NCBI GenBank assembly: GCA_032358165.1
Contig: JAALGY010000011.1
Span: 248,001-312,000, forward strand
DNA length: 64,000 bases
From: Diplosphaera chodatii
Taxonomy: Eukaryota; Chlorophyta; Trebouxiophyceae; Prasiolales; Stichococcaceae
Direction of reading: 5' to 3'
The notes under the pieces are model-generated. The model did not search any database, was not told where the DNA came from, and was given only the letters and a program-made list of their open reading frames with translations. Every line of letters begins with the position of its first letter. The first letter of the stretch is position 1. This document shows positions 49,274-61,571 of the stretch, piece after piece. The translations under genes and the position numbers were made by a program.

Positions 49274-52200
49274 TCATGCTTTGCCAGCTGCTGCGGGGTG
49301 GCCGAGGCGCTGCAAGAAGTCGCGCACCAGCACCTCTGCCTCTGCCTCGCTGCCTGTCCGCTCCAGCTCCGACCCTGCGCAACGGACAGTATGTAATCAA
49401 GGTCATGGCCCGATCTCACATCTTGTCATAGACCAGCTTGCAAAACTCCTCCCATTATCAGCGCGTTACGCAGGAGAGGGCATCTCATACATATCCACAT
49501 GGGTCTCAAGGTCTTGGCAGCATGCAGATCCTCACTAAAGCGGCTATGTGCCTCAGCCCTGTCTGCTAACCTGACCGATTAGCGGGAGTGCTGGGCACTG
49601 CACAGTGTATCTGGAGTCCTGCTGCAGCACGACGTAAACTAGCAGGAGCTCGACACCTCTCGAGATAGAAATGATCATCTCACCTAGCCGCTCCCCAGGG
49701 CCGTCGGGCGTCCAGTGCACCAGGGTCGGGATGCCGCTGAGCTGCAGCCGTTGATCGTGTCGGAAGGGGTGGTCTGCGCTCTTCCAGGTCGGCCTGTCGC
49801 CCACCAGCACCTGCATATGCAAATGTTCGATGTTTATGCTTTATATGCTCTGCGGAAACATGCTCATGGGCTTTACAAGAGATGTTGGGCACTGCAGACT
49901 GCAGCCGTGCGAGCGGCAGGCCGCACTGCAGCGAGCACTGCAAATCTCGCTGCTCTGGCAGCGATGCCAGGCAGCTGTGCTCTGCGGACCGTGGGCACAG
50001 CTGCACGAAGATCCATGCCACCGTGTGCACTGCTAGTGCACCTCGAGCAGGGTGCCGCCGGCTGCTTTTACCGCCCGCCGCACCGCCGGCAGCGTGCGCC
50101 GCACGTCCGGGCACCACGGCTCGCCTGCACACCGCAGCACCTGACGTCAGCGTGACAGGGCTCACAAAGCGTGCTTGCAGCATGCAACACTGGATGCCCT
50201 GCTGCATTTCTGGACTGCATGACCCACACTGGCGTTGCAACAGCAGGGACTGTTGGCGAGTCCATCCGGACCTTTCGAATCAGGCACCGCACGGGTGCAC
50301 CTGTGTCGGGGTCGTCGTTGGCTCTGAAGACGGCCAGGTGGGGCGCCGGGAAGAACAGCAGCCGTGCAGTCGCTGAGGGGAACTCCTCAACTGTGCAGGG
50401 CCCGGGGTCCCCGGCTGCCGCTGCCTCTGAGAACACACCAGTGGACAGGTACCTGAGGATGCAGATGAGAGCCATCAAGCCTCATACGGCTATGTGCTAT
50501 CTGTGCACTTAACAAATGCCTCGGCGCTCCCGCTGCAAGGCCGGCACTCGTATCTGTGGCGCTTAGCCCAGGGTACCAGCTGCCGCTGCCACAACAGATC
50601 AGGCAGCACCTTCAGTGCACTTCACGCGTCGACTGGGCAGTGCTGTCACTTCCGAGCACACCTGTCTCCCCGGTCGCACACGATGGCGACTATGGTGGCG
50701 TTCTCGACTGTGGCCGACAGCCGCAGCGCCGCGCTGATGGCGCCGCCCGAGGATACGCCAGCAAAAATTCCTACAGGGGGCAGCAGCGGAATTTTTTTCC
50801 TCAGCAGCAATCTCGCTGCAAACGAGCTGCAGGCCTTTGATGACCCAGCCGAGACGACCTTGGGTGTGCCGAGACCTCATTCGATGCCAACAGCGGTGCT
50901 GATGAGGATTACGTCGTAACAGCCCTCACCCTCGACGCGCGCCAGGGAGCGCATCGTCTCCTCCGCCTCGCCCTGGGAGATGTCCATGACCTGGTCCACC
51001 CGCTGCTCCTCGAAGATGCTGGGCAGGTACTCCTTCGGCCACTTCCGTATGCCTGGGCATTTGCAGTCAGGGTATTTCGAATGCTGGGCAAGCGCTCCTT
51101 CGGCCATTTCCGTGTTCCTGGGCGCATGCACCCAGGGCGTCTTGATTCATCTGGACGCTGTTGCTGCCACTGTGCGTTGGGGAGGCTGCAGCCATGCGCT
51201 GGCAGCGCGAAGCTGCTCACCTGCTATGGAGGCGCCCTCTGATGGCTGCAGCCCCACGATGCGTACGTCGGGGTTCTGCCCCTTGAGGTACCGTGAGACG
51301 CCCATGATGGTGCCCGTAGTGCCCCTGCACCAAGGTTCAAATTGCTATGGAACACTGCTCAAATTAAAGTCTGACTGCAAGCTTCAACAAGCCTGCAATG
51401 ACTTAATGCGATACAAGGCAAGCCTGCAGATACTTGAGGCGCACATGCTGCTGACGAAGTGGGTGATGCGCCCCTTGGTCTGCTCCCACAGCTCTGGACC
51501 TGCACATTTGCAGGAACCAACATGGAACCATGATGAAAGCCATGCACATTCTCATGCATATCATAGTTGCCATGGGTAGCGCTGAACAGGATGCTGGCTT
51601 TGGTGGTCACTGAGATGCCAGACTGCAGGCAGAGTTGACGACGGACCGCACCTGTGCCCCGGAAGTGAGCAAGCGGGTTGTCGGCGTTGCCAAACTGGTC
51701 CAGCACGACGCCCTCCCCCCGGCCCGCCATCTCCGCGGCCAGGTCCCGCGCCATCTCCATCTTGCCCTACATCGTGAGTAGAAGCGATCTATCCCCAGAA
51801 AGGGCGGCATATGTCTCGGGGTTTGGATCCCGCATGCTGCAAATGCCCCATGCTGCAGCCTGACGCCAACTGTGAGACCGCGATCCGGCCGCCAATGGCG
51901 CTGTACAACACAGCTGTGGGCTGTCCTGATGCGTGCCGAGCTCTCATGTGACAGCGACAAGGGGACACACGTCTCATTTGGTGCTGCCGGCATGCTAAGT
52001 AGCAGGGGCTGACGAGCGCACTGGTGGCACGCTGATGAGCTCTGCGCCATACGCTGCCATCGCAGCTCGCCTTTCTTCGCTCATGTTTGCTGGCCTGCAG
52101 ATGCGAGACAAAACATGATATCAACAAGTGACGTGACCATACAGAGCATACATCGGCTGGCCCTATCTAAGACGCTGCAGCATGACCCCGTCAAGCTTGC

Positions 52201-53012
52201 TGCACAGAGCCATATTGTCTTCACTTCGACAGCAGGGTAGGATCCAGAGGTACTCACATGATGAGCTTGATAGGGTAGCCCTTGATGGCGGCCGCCATCG
52301 CCAGCGCGATGCCCGTGTTGCCGCTGGTGGCCTCAATGACCGTGTCGCCGGGCTTGAGCGTGCCCTTGCGCTCTGCCTCGCTGATCATGCTGAGCGCCGG
52401 CCTGGGTCAAGCAATGCAGTGCATCTGAGCCATGTGCTGCAATGTTGGAGAGGCAGTGGTCAGGCCCCCACCGACTTGACACGCTCCCTGTAATGAACGA
52501 CCCTGGTAATAAGCCCTCACCTGTCCTTGACAGAGCCCGCAGGGTTGTCGCCCTCCAGCTTGGCCAGGATGACATTAGACGTCTTGCCCGGCAGCCGCTG
52601 CAGCCGCACCAGCGGCGTGCGGCCGACCTGAAGTGCAAGCATAACACGCTTCAATCCTCCCCGCTTCACGTAGTCCAGATGCAAACCGACGCGGGTCCGC
52701 GATGCTAGCAAGGGTGCAGCCTGGCATTGCAGGACACTCCTGCCACAGCTGTGTCCATGCCTGATGCTCGATGGTGGGGTAGCCATCATCGCACGAGCCG
52801 TCCAGCTGCGCAGGCGACGCCCCGTTGCCTGTCCTGTCCGCCGTGGCGCTGCCTTCCACCGCCATCGCAGCGACCGGCACATGCGCCACCATGGTCAGGA
52901 AGCTGCGCCTGTCAGGAGCTGCCTGAGACCTGCTAGAAAGCCTTTGTCCGCCTGCCTCGCTGCCGTTCTGCCGTGGCGCTGGCCCTGGCCGGAGCTTGCT
53001 TACATGAAGCAT
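49274..53012 (-). CDS. Cysteine synthase (CysM type) fused to a TRP14/TXNDC17-like thioredoxin domain
   Basis: Thirteen exons on -: 52761-53012, 52521-52627, 52258-52401, 52031-52094, 51652-51766, 51445-51499, 51221-51324, 50930-51052, 50662-50770, 50301-50452, 50042-50124, 49684-49810, 49274-49374. All in phase, 511 aa. Residues about 80-365 are a PLP-dependent O-acetylserine sulfhydrylase: [15 protein letters not shown], the PLP-lysine motif [68 protein letters not shown]. The frame runs on without a stop into a TRP14-like domain (about 370-511): [49 protein letters not shown]. The N-terminus ([15 protein letters not shown]) looks like an organelle transit peptide. Intron 1 has a GC donor (CATCAG|GCATGG). 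Intron 7 contains a relic copy of the exon 8 start. Confidence 0.9.
51081..51125 (-). repeat. Relic copy of a cysteine synthase exon start in the preceding intron
   Basis: About 45 bases matching 51016-51059 at roughly 80 percent identity. The source contains the start of exon 8 ([10 protein letters not shown]) and its acceptor. The copy lies in the intron immediately upstream on - and is not used in the in-phase model. Confidence 0.8.
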
Positions 53013-53499
53013 CAAAAGCACCAGCAGGAACCAAACTCCGGCCAGCGTCAATACACGCCTGACAACAGCAATCTTGACGACAGTAGATCACACCACAGCC
53101 AGACAGACAAGTGCAAATCCGCTCTGCTCACTTGTGCAGGGCAGACACCGACACCTTGGCACGTGCTGCTGCAACCCTCTGCTGCAGGGTGGCTGCCGGT
53201 GGGTGTCGGTCTGCCGCCGATTTCTGCTCGGTGGCTGTCTGGATGCAAAGACAGTTGCTGTCAACCTAGCAGTGATTGCATGAGGCCAGCGTCAGTCCGA
53301 CAGTGCACAGCAAACCAAAGCGAGTCTGCACACTTGTGCCTTTGACCTTGGCCCAAGCAGTGTTAGGGTCCAAAGGCTTGGCCTGTAGCAGGTCAACCTG
53401 TGTTCAAGAGCGGGGCTTTGCACATGCTACTGCCTCATAAATGACAGGCAAGTAGCGTCATTTTGTTATTCCAGTTATCTGAATGTTGGCAGGGATGGG
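53013..53499. other. Divergent promoter region, cysteine synthase fusion / K+ channel
   Basis: About 490 bases between two divergent start codons. No coding signal was found and no specific element can be named. Confidence 0.5.
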
Positions 53500-56400
53500 A
53501 TGAGTGACAACAGCAGCGGCACGCACAACAGCATCAGTGGCAGCGGCAGCGGCAGCGGCAGCGACGCAGGTGTGGACGCAGCAGCAGCCCACATAGCTGT
53601 GCAGGTCGCAGACGGCTCAGGCGAATGCCAAAGCTGCTCGCCGGCAGACGTTGAGAGTGCTCTCAGCGACAGTGCCAAGGCACAGCAGCAGTCCAGAGCT
53701 GACAGCATACCGTCAGACATGGGCCACATGCCAGGCAGCTTGAATGACAGCTTGCTGGCTGCTGACTGCCTCACGGATGCAGGTGGGAGGTCCTCGGTTC
53801 CTGCGTGCATGTAATGACCTGGAAATCTGCTGGGATCGTGCCTTACAAGCGAGGCGCATGGCGCCTCCTGGCGCCATACAAATACTAATGTGTCCTGCCC
53901 TGCCATGTCCTGCCACACAAGGCCATTGCTTGGGGTGTGGTCTCTGAGCAAGGGATGGCTGGCACTATGTACATGGAGGTTCAAATAGCTGCAGAGGTTC
54001 CCAGCAGCACGGCTGACACTGGCGGAGCGCCTGCGGAGCAGCATATTGGCAGGGACATCCATGCACCAGAAGAGTGGAACCCTCATCATCTCTCAGGTCT
54101 TGAGCATCCCAAGCCACCTAGCAAGCTCGAGCAATGTAGACCATGACATACAGAGCAATCATTGGTATGAGGGTCACCAGCACAATCACTGCAAGTGGCA
54201 GTTCTACCTGCAGAGCTGCACCATAGCAGCATGGCGCCGCAGCAGCGTGTCAGCAGGGCGCTGTGGGCGCAGTACACAGACCCTGGTCGGCAGCATAAGC
54301 GGCAGCAGCAGGGCAAGCGTCGCAGCGTGCATCTCGGCACCGCTGGCCACATCTTGGAATCAAGGCACGTTCCAGTTTAACGGCCACTGCCTGGCGCAAG
54401 GTGTCTGCTAGCCCTCGATGAGCAGTGATGAGCAGTGCCTTACTGTTTGCTGCCTGATCCTGCGCATCACTCACCACACTGAAGGGAACAGGTCGCCCAA
54501 GTCATTTTGCCCTGTTACAATTTGATGGTGCCATTTGCAAATTGGGTACGCGCAGGGATGGCGGGGACAGCAATTCTGGTAGCGCCCACTGCTGCCACTG
54601 CTGCCGGCCGCGCCTCTTCATGCTGCGCCCGACCGGGCTGGTGCTCATCCTGCTGCACATGGTCGTCGGCATCTGGGTATCTCTACTTGCACCTCTTGGA
54701 CAGCCGCACCGTACTTGCTGTCGGTAGCTGCCCCTGCTTTCTGCCCAGACATACATGTGTGTGGACAGGCTACGCACCATCGTTCGGTGCCATCATGTCA
54801 GCCCTTTCACAAACACCTGACAATGGCTGCGGATCCAGCCCGCCCCGGGGATGCAGTCTCATGTCACCGACTGCATCCCTGCTCCCATACACTGCATGCA
54901 GTGTAGACCCCGTGACATGCAGGATTGCACCTACACAGCCTTCCTGCTGCCGATCACAGCCGTGTTTCGAGTGCCAGAGTACGACTGGAGCTGGGTCACA
55001 ATCCTTGACCTTGTTGCTGGTGCGCACTGGTCGTGTTCATGCAGTGCAGGTCTAAGGGTCTTATAAACATAGAGCTGTCTGCATGCCTCTGACACAACAC
55101 TGGCTGGTTCCATGCTCTTGATAATACTTTCATCGTCCACATGGTGCACTTTTGACGAGGAATAATGCTGGTGCTGTCGCCCTGCAGCCGTCATCTTCAG
55201 CCTGGAGATCATCATGGCGTTCTTCACCGGGCTCATCATCGTCAACCGCATGCGCCAGGCGCTTGTCATGGACCACAAGATCGTGGCGCTGCACTACATG
55301 CTGCACGGCCCATTTCTACTGGACCTTGCCGTCACTGCCAGCCTGTGGGCAGAGGTGACCTACTGTACACCAGCTGAGAAGCGTCCGGTAGTGTGCTGAT
55401 GCCTTCTAAATGCGCTGGATGGAAGTCGCCTTTGTTGGTGACATGTACCTGATGATTGCAGTTGCAGTGCATGCAAGATGAGCGCACTTCTGATGCTGCA
55501 AACAGGTGATGCTGGTGGCAGTGTCCCCTGGCGAGCGCCCCAGTCACGTTGGGCTCATCGTGCTGCGGGGGCTGCGGTGTCTGCGGCTGGTGCGCCTCCT
55601 GCACGTCGTCCGGGTGCGCACATGCTCTCCCACCCTGCAGCGACCAGATGCATTGTGGAGTTGGGAACTGGCTAACGCTGCTGAGGTTGTCGAAGCATGG
55701 CTGCATTTGACGTATGCTCAGCTCGTCCTGTCCTTGTCATAGACCTCACCTTAGCTTTGTCATCATGACGTCATCTATTGCCGCCTGTTCCTGATGGTCT
55801 GCATGCGGCTGACAGCCCATCTGCGCTGCACAGGCGGCGGTGCGGCAGTCGCTGCTGCCCACAATGGTGAGCTGGCTCCCGCACCATTCGGGCTACTTCC
55901 TGATCCTGTTCTACACCACCGCGCTGGTCATCAACATCATGGGCTGCATCTGGTGAGCCAATCTTTTGCCTGCATGGACATGCATTTTGATTGCCATACC
56001 CTGCACAATGTATTGCAGGGTATGGTTGCGCACACATTTGATGCGCTTTGTGTGGGCAACCTGCACTGCTGCACTTCCTTGACCTCGAGGGTGTCGATGT
56101 TGCTAGTTTGTGTGTTCGTGTCGTTCGTTTTGTGGCGTTTGAAGTGTTTGGAGTGTGCATATCCTTATGCTTAATCGTGCAGCTCAGCCTGCAGGTATTT
56201 GACGGCTCGCATTGAGCGCGGCGACTCGGACCATGCGAGCTGGCTTGACAATGTCGGTGCGCAACTGCTGGCAATGCTTGCAGCTCTAATGGCGCATGAG
56301 CACAGCACTTGACGCCTGCTGCACATGCAACTGTTGCATGGCATCTTTTGAGCCAGGCCCCGCATGCCAGTACAAGGAGACTTTGCAAGTTCCCACTGGT

Positions 56401-59400
56401 TGATGGTTTCTGCAGGCGGCACCAGCCTGGCATACGCTCCCGGAACCCACATCTGGGTGGCGTCTGTGTACTGGGCCACAGAAACCATGAGCACTGTTGG
56501 CTTCGGTGCGGGCAGCCACTGTGGAACGACATCAAGTACATGAAGCATGCCAGGGTTGGCTGCTGATGGGCTCTTTACTGCAGGTGTGTGCTGCCAATGC
56601 CTATGGTGCAAAAGTGATGCTCGATGGGTAGACTGCTGGCCTGTTCGCAGGTGACATCGTTCCAGTGACGACTGCGGAGCGCGTCGTGTGCCTATTTGCT
56701 ATGTTCCTGGGTCAGACACGAACCGTTGATGATCCTTTGTCTGACCGCATGTGGACTGCACAGTTGCCCTTCCACGGTCCAGACAATGTTGACATCACCA
56801 ACATGACTTGGGTCACTCTAGTGTGGGATTGAGACTCGCAGCATTTGAGTGCTGTGATCTGATGCCCTCCGCATGCAGGTGTGCTGTTCTTTGGCTTCAT
56901 CATCAGCGCTATAAGTGAGGCACTGGAGGTGGGTCGGCCTCGAAACAAGACTCAAGCTTCCCAGCTGGGTCACCAGCTGAAGGTGGTGTGAAGCCCTACG
57001 CGCAAGCCATGCAAGAGTGCGCACATGGGTTACTCATCGTGTAAACCCCTGCATGCAGAGCGCCAGCGCCAGTGCGCAGCGTGGCAAGCTGTTCCGCGGC
57101 AAGATGGAGAGCGTCAGCAGGTAGCAGCTTGCTGTCGACAATCCAGTCTGTAAGCGATCAGCAGGCCATTTGCAGCCCAACATTGTCCCTCTGTCAACCG
57201 CTGAAGGGACGATGCAGTTGTGACGTGCCACAGGTGGATGGAGGCACGCAGCCTGCCGCGCAACATGCGCGCCGAGATCACCGCCTACTACTCTGATGTC
57301 TGGACCCGACACACAGGTGCAACTGCTGTGCCCCAGATTCATGATGTCTATGATGTCAGATAATTTTTGCGCGAGATGAAAGGCATGGCTGCGGAGCAGC
57401 AGTGCTCAGACACCAAGGTTCCGGCACGAATGGGGACCAGAAGGGCATGCACAGTACAGTTCAAAAAGCGAAGATTATTACCTTTCCTGGCACAGCCTAC
57501 AACGACAACGACTTCTTCGGGGACCTGCCCGCGGCGCTGCGGGGCAAGGTGGCCCGCTACCGCACCCGCCCCTGCGTCGCCAACTCCGGGCTCGGGCAGG
57601 TGAGAGCTGCAAAGTTTCAAAGACTGCATGCGTGTGTGAGTGCAAGGTGCAGGTGAAGGCTGCATCAGGACGCTAAGCTTCAGAGCACTCAGGTGCTGGC
57701 ACAACCACACGTGCTCCAAGCAACCTCTCAGTGCTTGGACCCTGCATACATATGTGCAGGCACTGGGCTCCCGTGCGTGGCTGGTGCTGTCCAGCTGCAT
57801 GCACCCGGTCGCGCTGCAGCCGGGGCACAACCTCTGCCAGCAGGGCGCCCCCGCCGACAGCCTGTGGTTCCTGACCGAAGGTGTGCCACTGATGTGAGAT
57901 GTGTAGCCGGTACAATGCATGTGTATGGTCTGTGACGACAGAATAGAAGGCACCTGCGTCTTTCATCAGGCACCTCCAGCATGAATGTTATCCTTGTATG
58001 ATTATGGGAGTCCATAGTGTGATGGCTGCTCCTGCAGCATGCAGGCGGTGTATGTGCAGCTGATTACTGGAAGGCATGCAGAGTATGACACATCTGCGCA
58101 GGCATGCTGCTTTCCGACTGGATGCAGGCTGCATGCTTGCAATTGAGCACGGGCGCAGCATGGCGCGCGTCACCGCGCCCGCAGTGCTGGGGGAGTCTGC
58201 TCTGCTGGCAGAGCTTGCCAAAATTCCCGCCACCCGCCCAATGACTTACAGGTGTGGCGGCGAAGCATGGTAGATGCCGTGCTGGCTGCTACAAGCATAC
58301 CACTCTGCCCATGGACATGTGGCATTAATGGGAGTCCGGATCGTTCGTGTCTCGTTGCATTAACCCGACAAGCTGCGCCAAGTGCTCAGTGTCTGCTACA
58401 GGGCATGGACGTCCTGCAACCTCTGGGAGCTGAATGTTGACGAGGTGCTCCGGATGCGGTCGCTGCAGCCGGGCACGATGGACGACATCTTGGAGCACTT
58501 CGTGCGAACAGCCAGCAAGCTGCTGCGGGGCATGGACAAGGCTCGAGTGTGGGTATTGTATCCGTCAATCCCTTAATCACCATCCCAGCAATTTCGACCC
58601 ATGGCAGACCCTCCTAGCGCCACAATGGACCACAGGTGTGTGACGTCTGCTGAGCCCACACATCCACCCTTGCGCTGAGCAGTACACCGATGCAACTCGG
58701 TTCGTGCAAGCAAGCAACTCAGCAGACCATCATCTCTCGCTGCTGATACACCCTGACAGCCCTCCATCCATATGTATATAGCGGCGCTTACCATCCCAAT
58801 CTGTTGACACAGGCGGCATCTGACTCCCGACGGTGCCAGCGCTGAAGCCCTCGTGAACCAGCTGCGGCATGAGCTGCGCCCCCCGGGCGATGACAGCGAG
58901 GTGAGTAACGATGCTGCAAGTGGCGTATGTGCATGGTGCACTCCGACAGTGCAGCACCCTGATCAGTCCGGACCCCCAACTGCACACGCCGGCGGCACTT
59001 CATCGGGCAAGACAATGCTGGCAAACTGGGTATGTTCAATACAGCGCTGCCCTGTGCGTGTGCCATCTTATCACGAATCATCTACATCAGCAATATCACA
59101 TCGTGCAGAGCGTGGCGGCAAAGGTCGCCGGCACAGCGGGGGCGGATATGGAGCCGCTGGGCGGCCGCCGGGACCTGGTGATGCCGACACTGGAGAAGGT
59201 GTGTTTCACAGCATTGGTTGCTGCTAGCTGTCTGGTTAAGATCCTGCTAATGTTTGCAACTGGTGCTGGTGATGATGTCAGCCCTTTCGAGTCTCTGATG
59301 AGGGCGGTGTGTGGGTTGCAGGTCTCTGCGCTGCTGGAGCACGAGGCAGCTGCCACTTCTAACGGGGAGTCGCAGTCACGCAGCTCTGGCTGCTGCGGCT

Positions 59401-59402
59401 AG
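53500..59402 (+). CDS. Voltage-gated-like K+ channel with cyclic-nucleotide-binding domain
   Basis: Exons: 53500-53782, 53995-54096, 54214-54364, 54556-54676, 54923-55019, 55188-55354, 55506-55613, 55834-55952, 56195-56256, 56416-56505, 56651-56710, 56879-56928, 57059-57120, 57234-57316, 57496-57599, 57760-57880, 58128-58251, 58402-about 58550, 58813-58900, 59109-59198, 59322-59402; about 770 aa. One junction (after 58402) is unresolved. The N-terminus is Ser/Gly-rich. S1 is LRPTGLVLILLHMVVGIW; S2-S3 follow. S4 carries spaced arginines (LRGLRCLRLVRLLHVVR). S5 and the pore with filter TVGFGD across 56505/56651 are clear, as is S6 (VLFFGFIISAISEALE). A CNBD follows (VALQPGHNLCQQGAPADSLW, PAVLGESALL). 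It resembles CNG/KCNH/KAT-type channels. One donor is GC (TCAAG|GCACGT). Confidence 0.85.
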
Positions 59403-59574
59403 CAGGCGCTTGGCTGCAAGCCTGCTGCCGGGAGACGTAAGCGGTGCAGTCCATGGGGAGATTGTGGCGGCGAAGCATATAGCAGTACCTGCGAGGGCTT
59501 GTGAGAGATGTAGGTCAGGTGGCAGGCAAGCGTGTCTTGTTGTGCTCAGTGAACATGCATCAAGCCTTGCAAGC

Positions 59575-59579
59575 TGTAA
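59575..59579 (+). promoter_or_regulatory. TGTAA polyadenylation signal
   Basis: TGTAA lies about 170 bases after the K+ channel stop, on the same strand. Confidence 0.5.
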
Positions 59580-60279
59580 GGCAAGGTATGGCCGGATCTA
59601 AGGCTGCATATCTGCCGGTCAACTTCGCTGCAGCACCATCGATGAGTTGTTGCAACCAACCGCATCTATACAGCACATACGTACAGAAAGAGACGTGCTA
59701 GGCGCAGCTGGCTAGTGCTTGCTGTCCTGCTGCTTTCGTCTTCGACTACCCCTTGAACCAGCCGCCGACCCTGTCAGCCAATGCTGGAGCTTCCTTTCAG
59801 CATGGTGGCAACAGCAGCACCATTCTGCTCCGTACTAACAGTCAAGTAGTAGATACACTGGCTGTACAGAGCTATTGCAGCAATCTACACACCAGGCACA
59901 GCTTGAGTAGTACCATCTGGGAGCTGTGCTAAGCCCTTGCTTGCCACTGGAGGTCAGTGGTAGTCAGAGCTCGCCGCTGTACATCTGGGAAGCCGCAGTG
60001 GACGGACTTGCCCTCGAATCCATGCCGGCAGCACTCCTTGAGGTTCTGCGGCATCAAGCACCTTACATGATGAATGATCAGACACAATCTCGGCCGATGA
60101 GTGGGCATGCATGCATTCTGTTATACCTATTATCCAAAAGGAAGGACCAACGGTGGTAATGCAATGGTCAGGCGATCGGAAGCCAGCATGTGCTGTCTCT
60201 CAGGTGTCACGCCATGCCAGCTGGCTGTTGGCGGCCTGTATGTATGACCTCACTCAGCTGTTCTGCCTCACCGCGATCT

Positions 60280-60559
60280 CGAGCTTGCAGCGGCTGATGT
60301 CATAGTCGTTGAGGAACAGGCACCGCTGCACCGCCATTGCCTCAAATGCGCACGCTGCGGGCCAATGCATGTAAACACCTTGGCGTTCAGGTATGTCCAG
60401 CGCACAACTTGTACAACGGACATCTCCGTCACTGATGACATGCAGCAACCCACCCTCCAAATTAGGCTGGCGTGCAGCGATGACGCCCTCAACCCAGTCC
60501 GCTGGAATGCCGCCCACCGTCTTCGGCAGCGGACGATCCTGCACGCGAAGGAGCGTGTG
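60280..60559 (-). CDS. Possible partial gene, unrecognised
   Basis: Two candidate exons, 60463-60559 and 60280-60359. The donor GAGG|GTGGGT is phase 1 and the acceptor CGCAG matches it. Together they read DRPLPKTVGGIPADWVEG... then ACAFEAMAVQRCLFLNDYDI. The pieces look protein-like but are short, have no start or stop, and match no family I can name. It may be a gene fragment. Confidence 0.25.
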
Positions 60560-61571
60560 ACACGGGAGTTTGTGAACGCTGCTGAGCATAACTGCTGTCG
60601 GTACTGATCTCCGGACTTTTCCTTGGCACATACAAACAGGCATGGTGTGTCCTGGCCCGGTTGCAGCACAAATGAACTGTTGCAGCGTCACTACAACAGC
60701 ATTTCAGGACGCCTTCCTCCACATATGTCGTTCTGCACCTTGTGCGCTGCAGGTGGCCCTTCTTGGTCCCTGTCGCGCCCCAGCCAGTTGCCCATGCTGT
60801 TGTTTTACACGCCACACCAGCGTGTTCACTGGCAACACTGCTGCATTATATTCCGCAAAACTGGATCGATTCGCAGCAGGAGAATAGACTGCAAGATTGT
60901 GATCAGAGAAGGTCTTATGTGCTACGCACACTCTGCAGATTGTCAGATGCTGCAACCAACCGGCGACTTGCTGCCTTCCGGCAGTCTCCGCCGCATCAGC
61001 CGCAGTTGCCCCGTGCGGCATGAGTAACGAGATCTCCAAGCTGGCACACAGGTGCAGCAAGTGGTACCTAGGCGTTGCGATGAGCATTACATTTTGTACT
61101 GACTTCTGCAACTCGACATGCTGCACCGCGCATGTGGGCCTGCGAGCTGCGCTGATTGTTGAGTGGCACATGTGATTGCCAGTCTGTGCATGTTCAAGCA
61201 TCGATACCTTGTCAATAATTCTGGTGTGATTGGGTCAGTGCGGGCACCTGCAGGACTGTTGTGTGTGCTGCTTGCGAAGCGGCGTGCACCATCGCTTTGG
61301 GAGAACCGGGGGTTGTGTTTGGCAATAATCACGGAAGGTACTCCTGCCCTGATCCCTGGCACTGTTAACGTGGTCAGCACATCATACGCTAAGCCTGACG
61401 CTTTTGCGTTCAGCGGTAGTCCTTGCGGCGTGGCTTGCTGTTCTGCAACGGTATAAGTCATACTGGCACGGCAGCGGGCACCGTCAGCCAGCGGCTGTAC
61501 CATCACAGCATCACTGGCTGCTGCAGTGGGGACTCTGCACAGCAGCAAGCAATGTGTAGTCCCAGCATGCA

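Larger units (their letters stand above)
59403..61571. other. Region without a firmly supported gene
   Basis: About 2.2 kb. On - two adjacent segments could be coding and join in phase: 60463-60559 (LPKTVGGIPADWVEGVIAAR) and 60280-60359 (AFEAMAVQRCLFLNDYDISR), through an intron 60360-60462. I recognise no family and cannot find convincing flanking exons. On +, 59990-60060 is also open (WEAAVDGLALESMPAALLEV). The region 61160-61490 has open frames on both strands without family resemblance. Confidence 0.4.
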
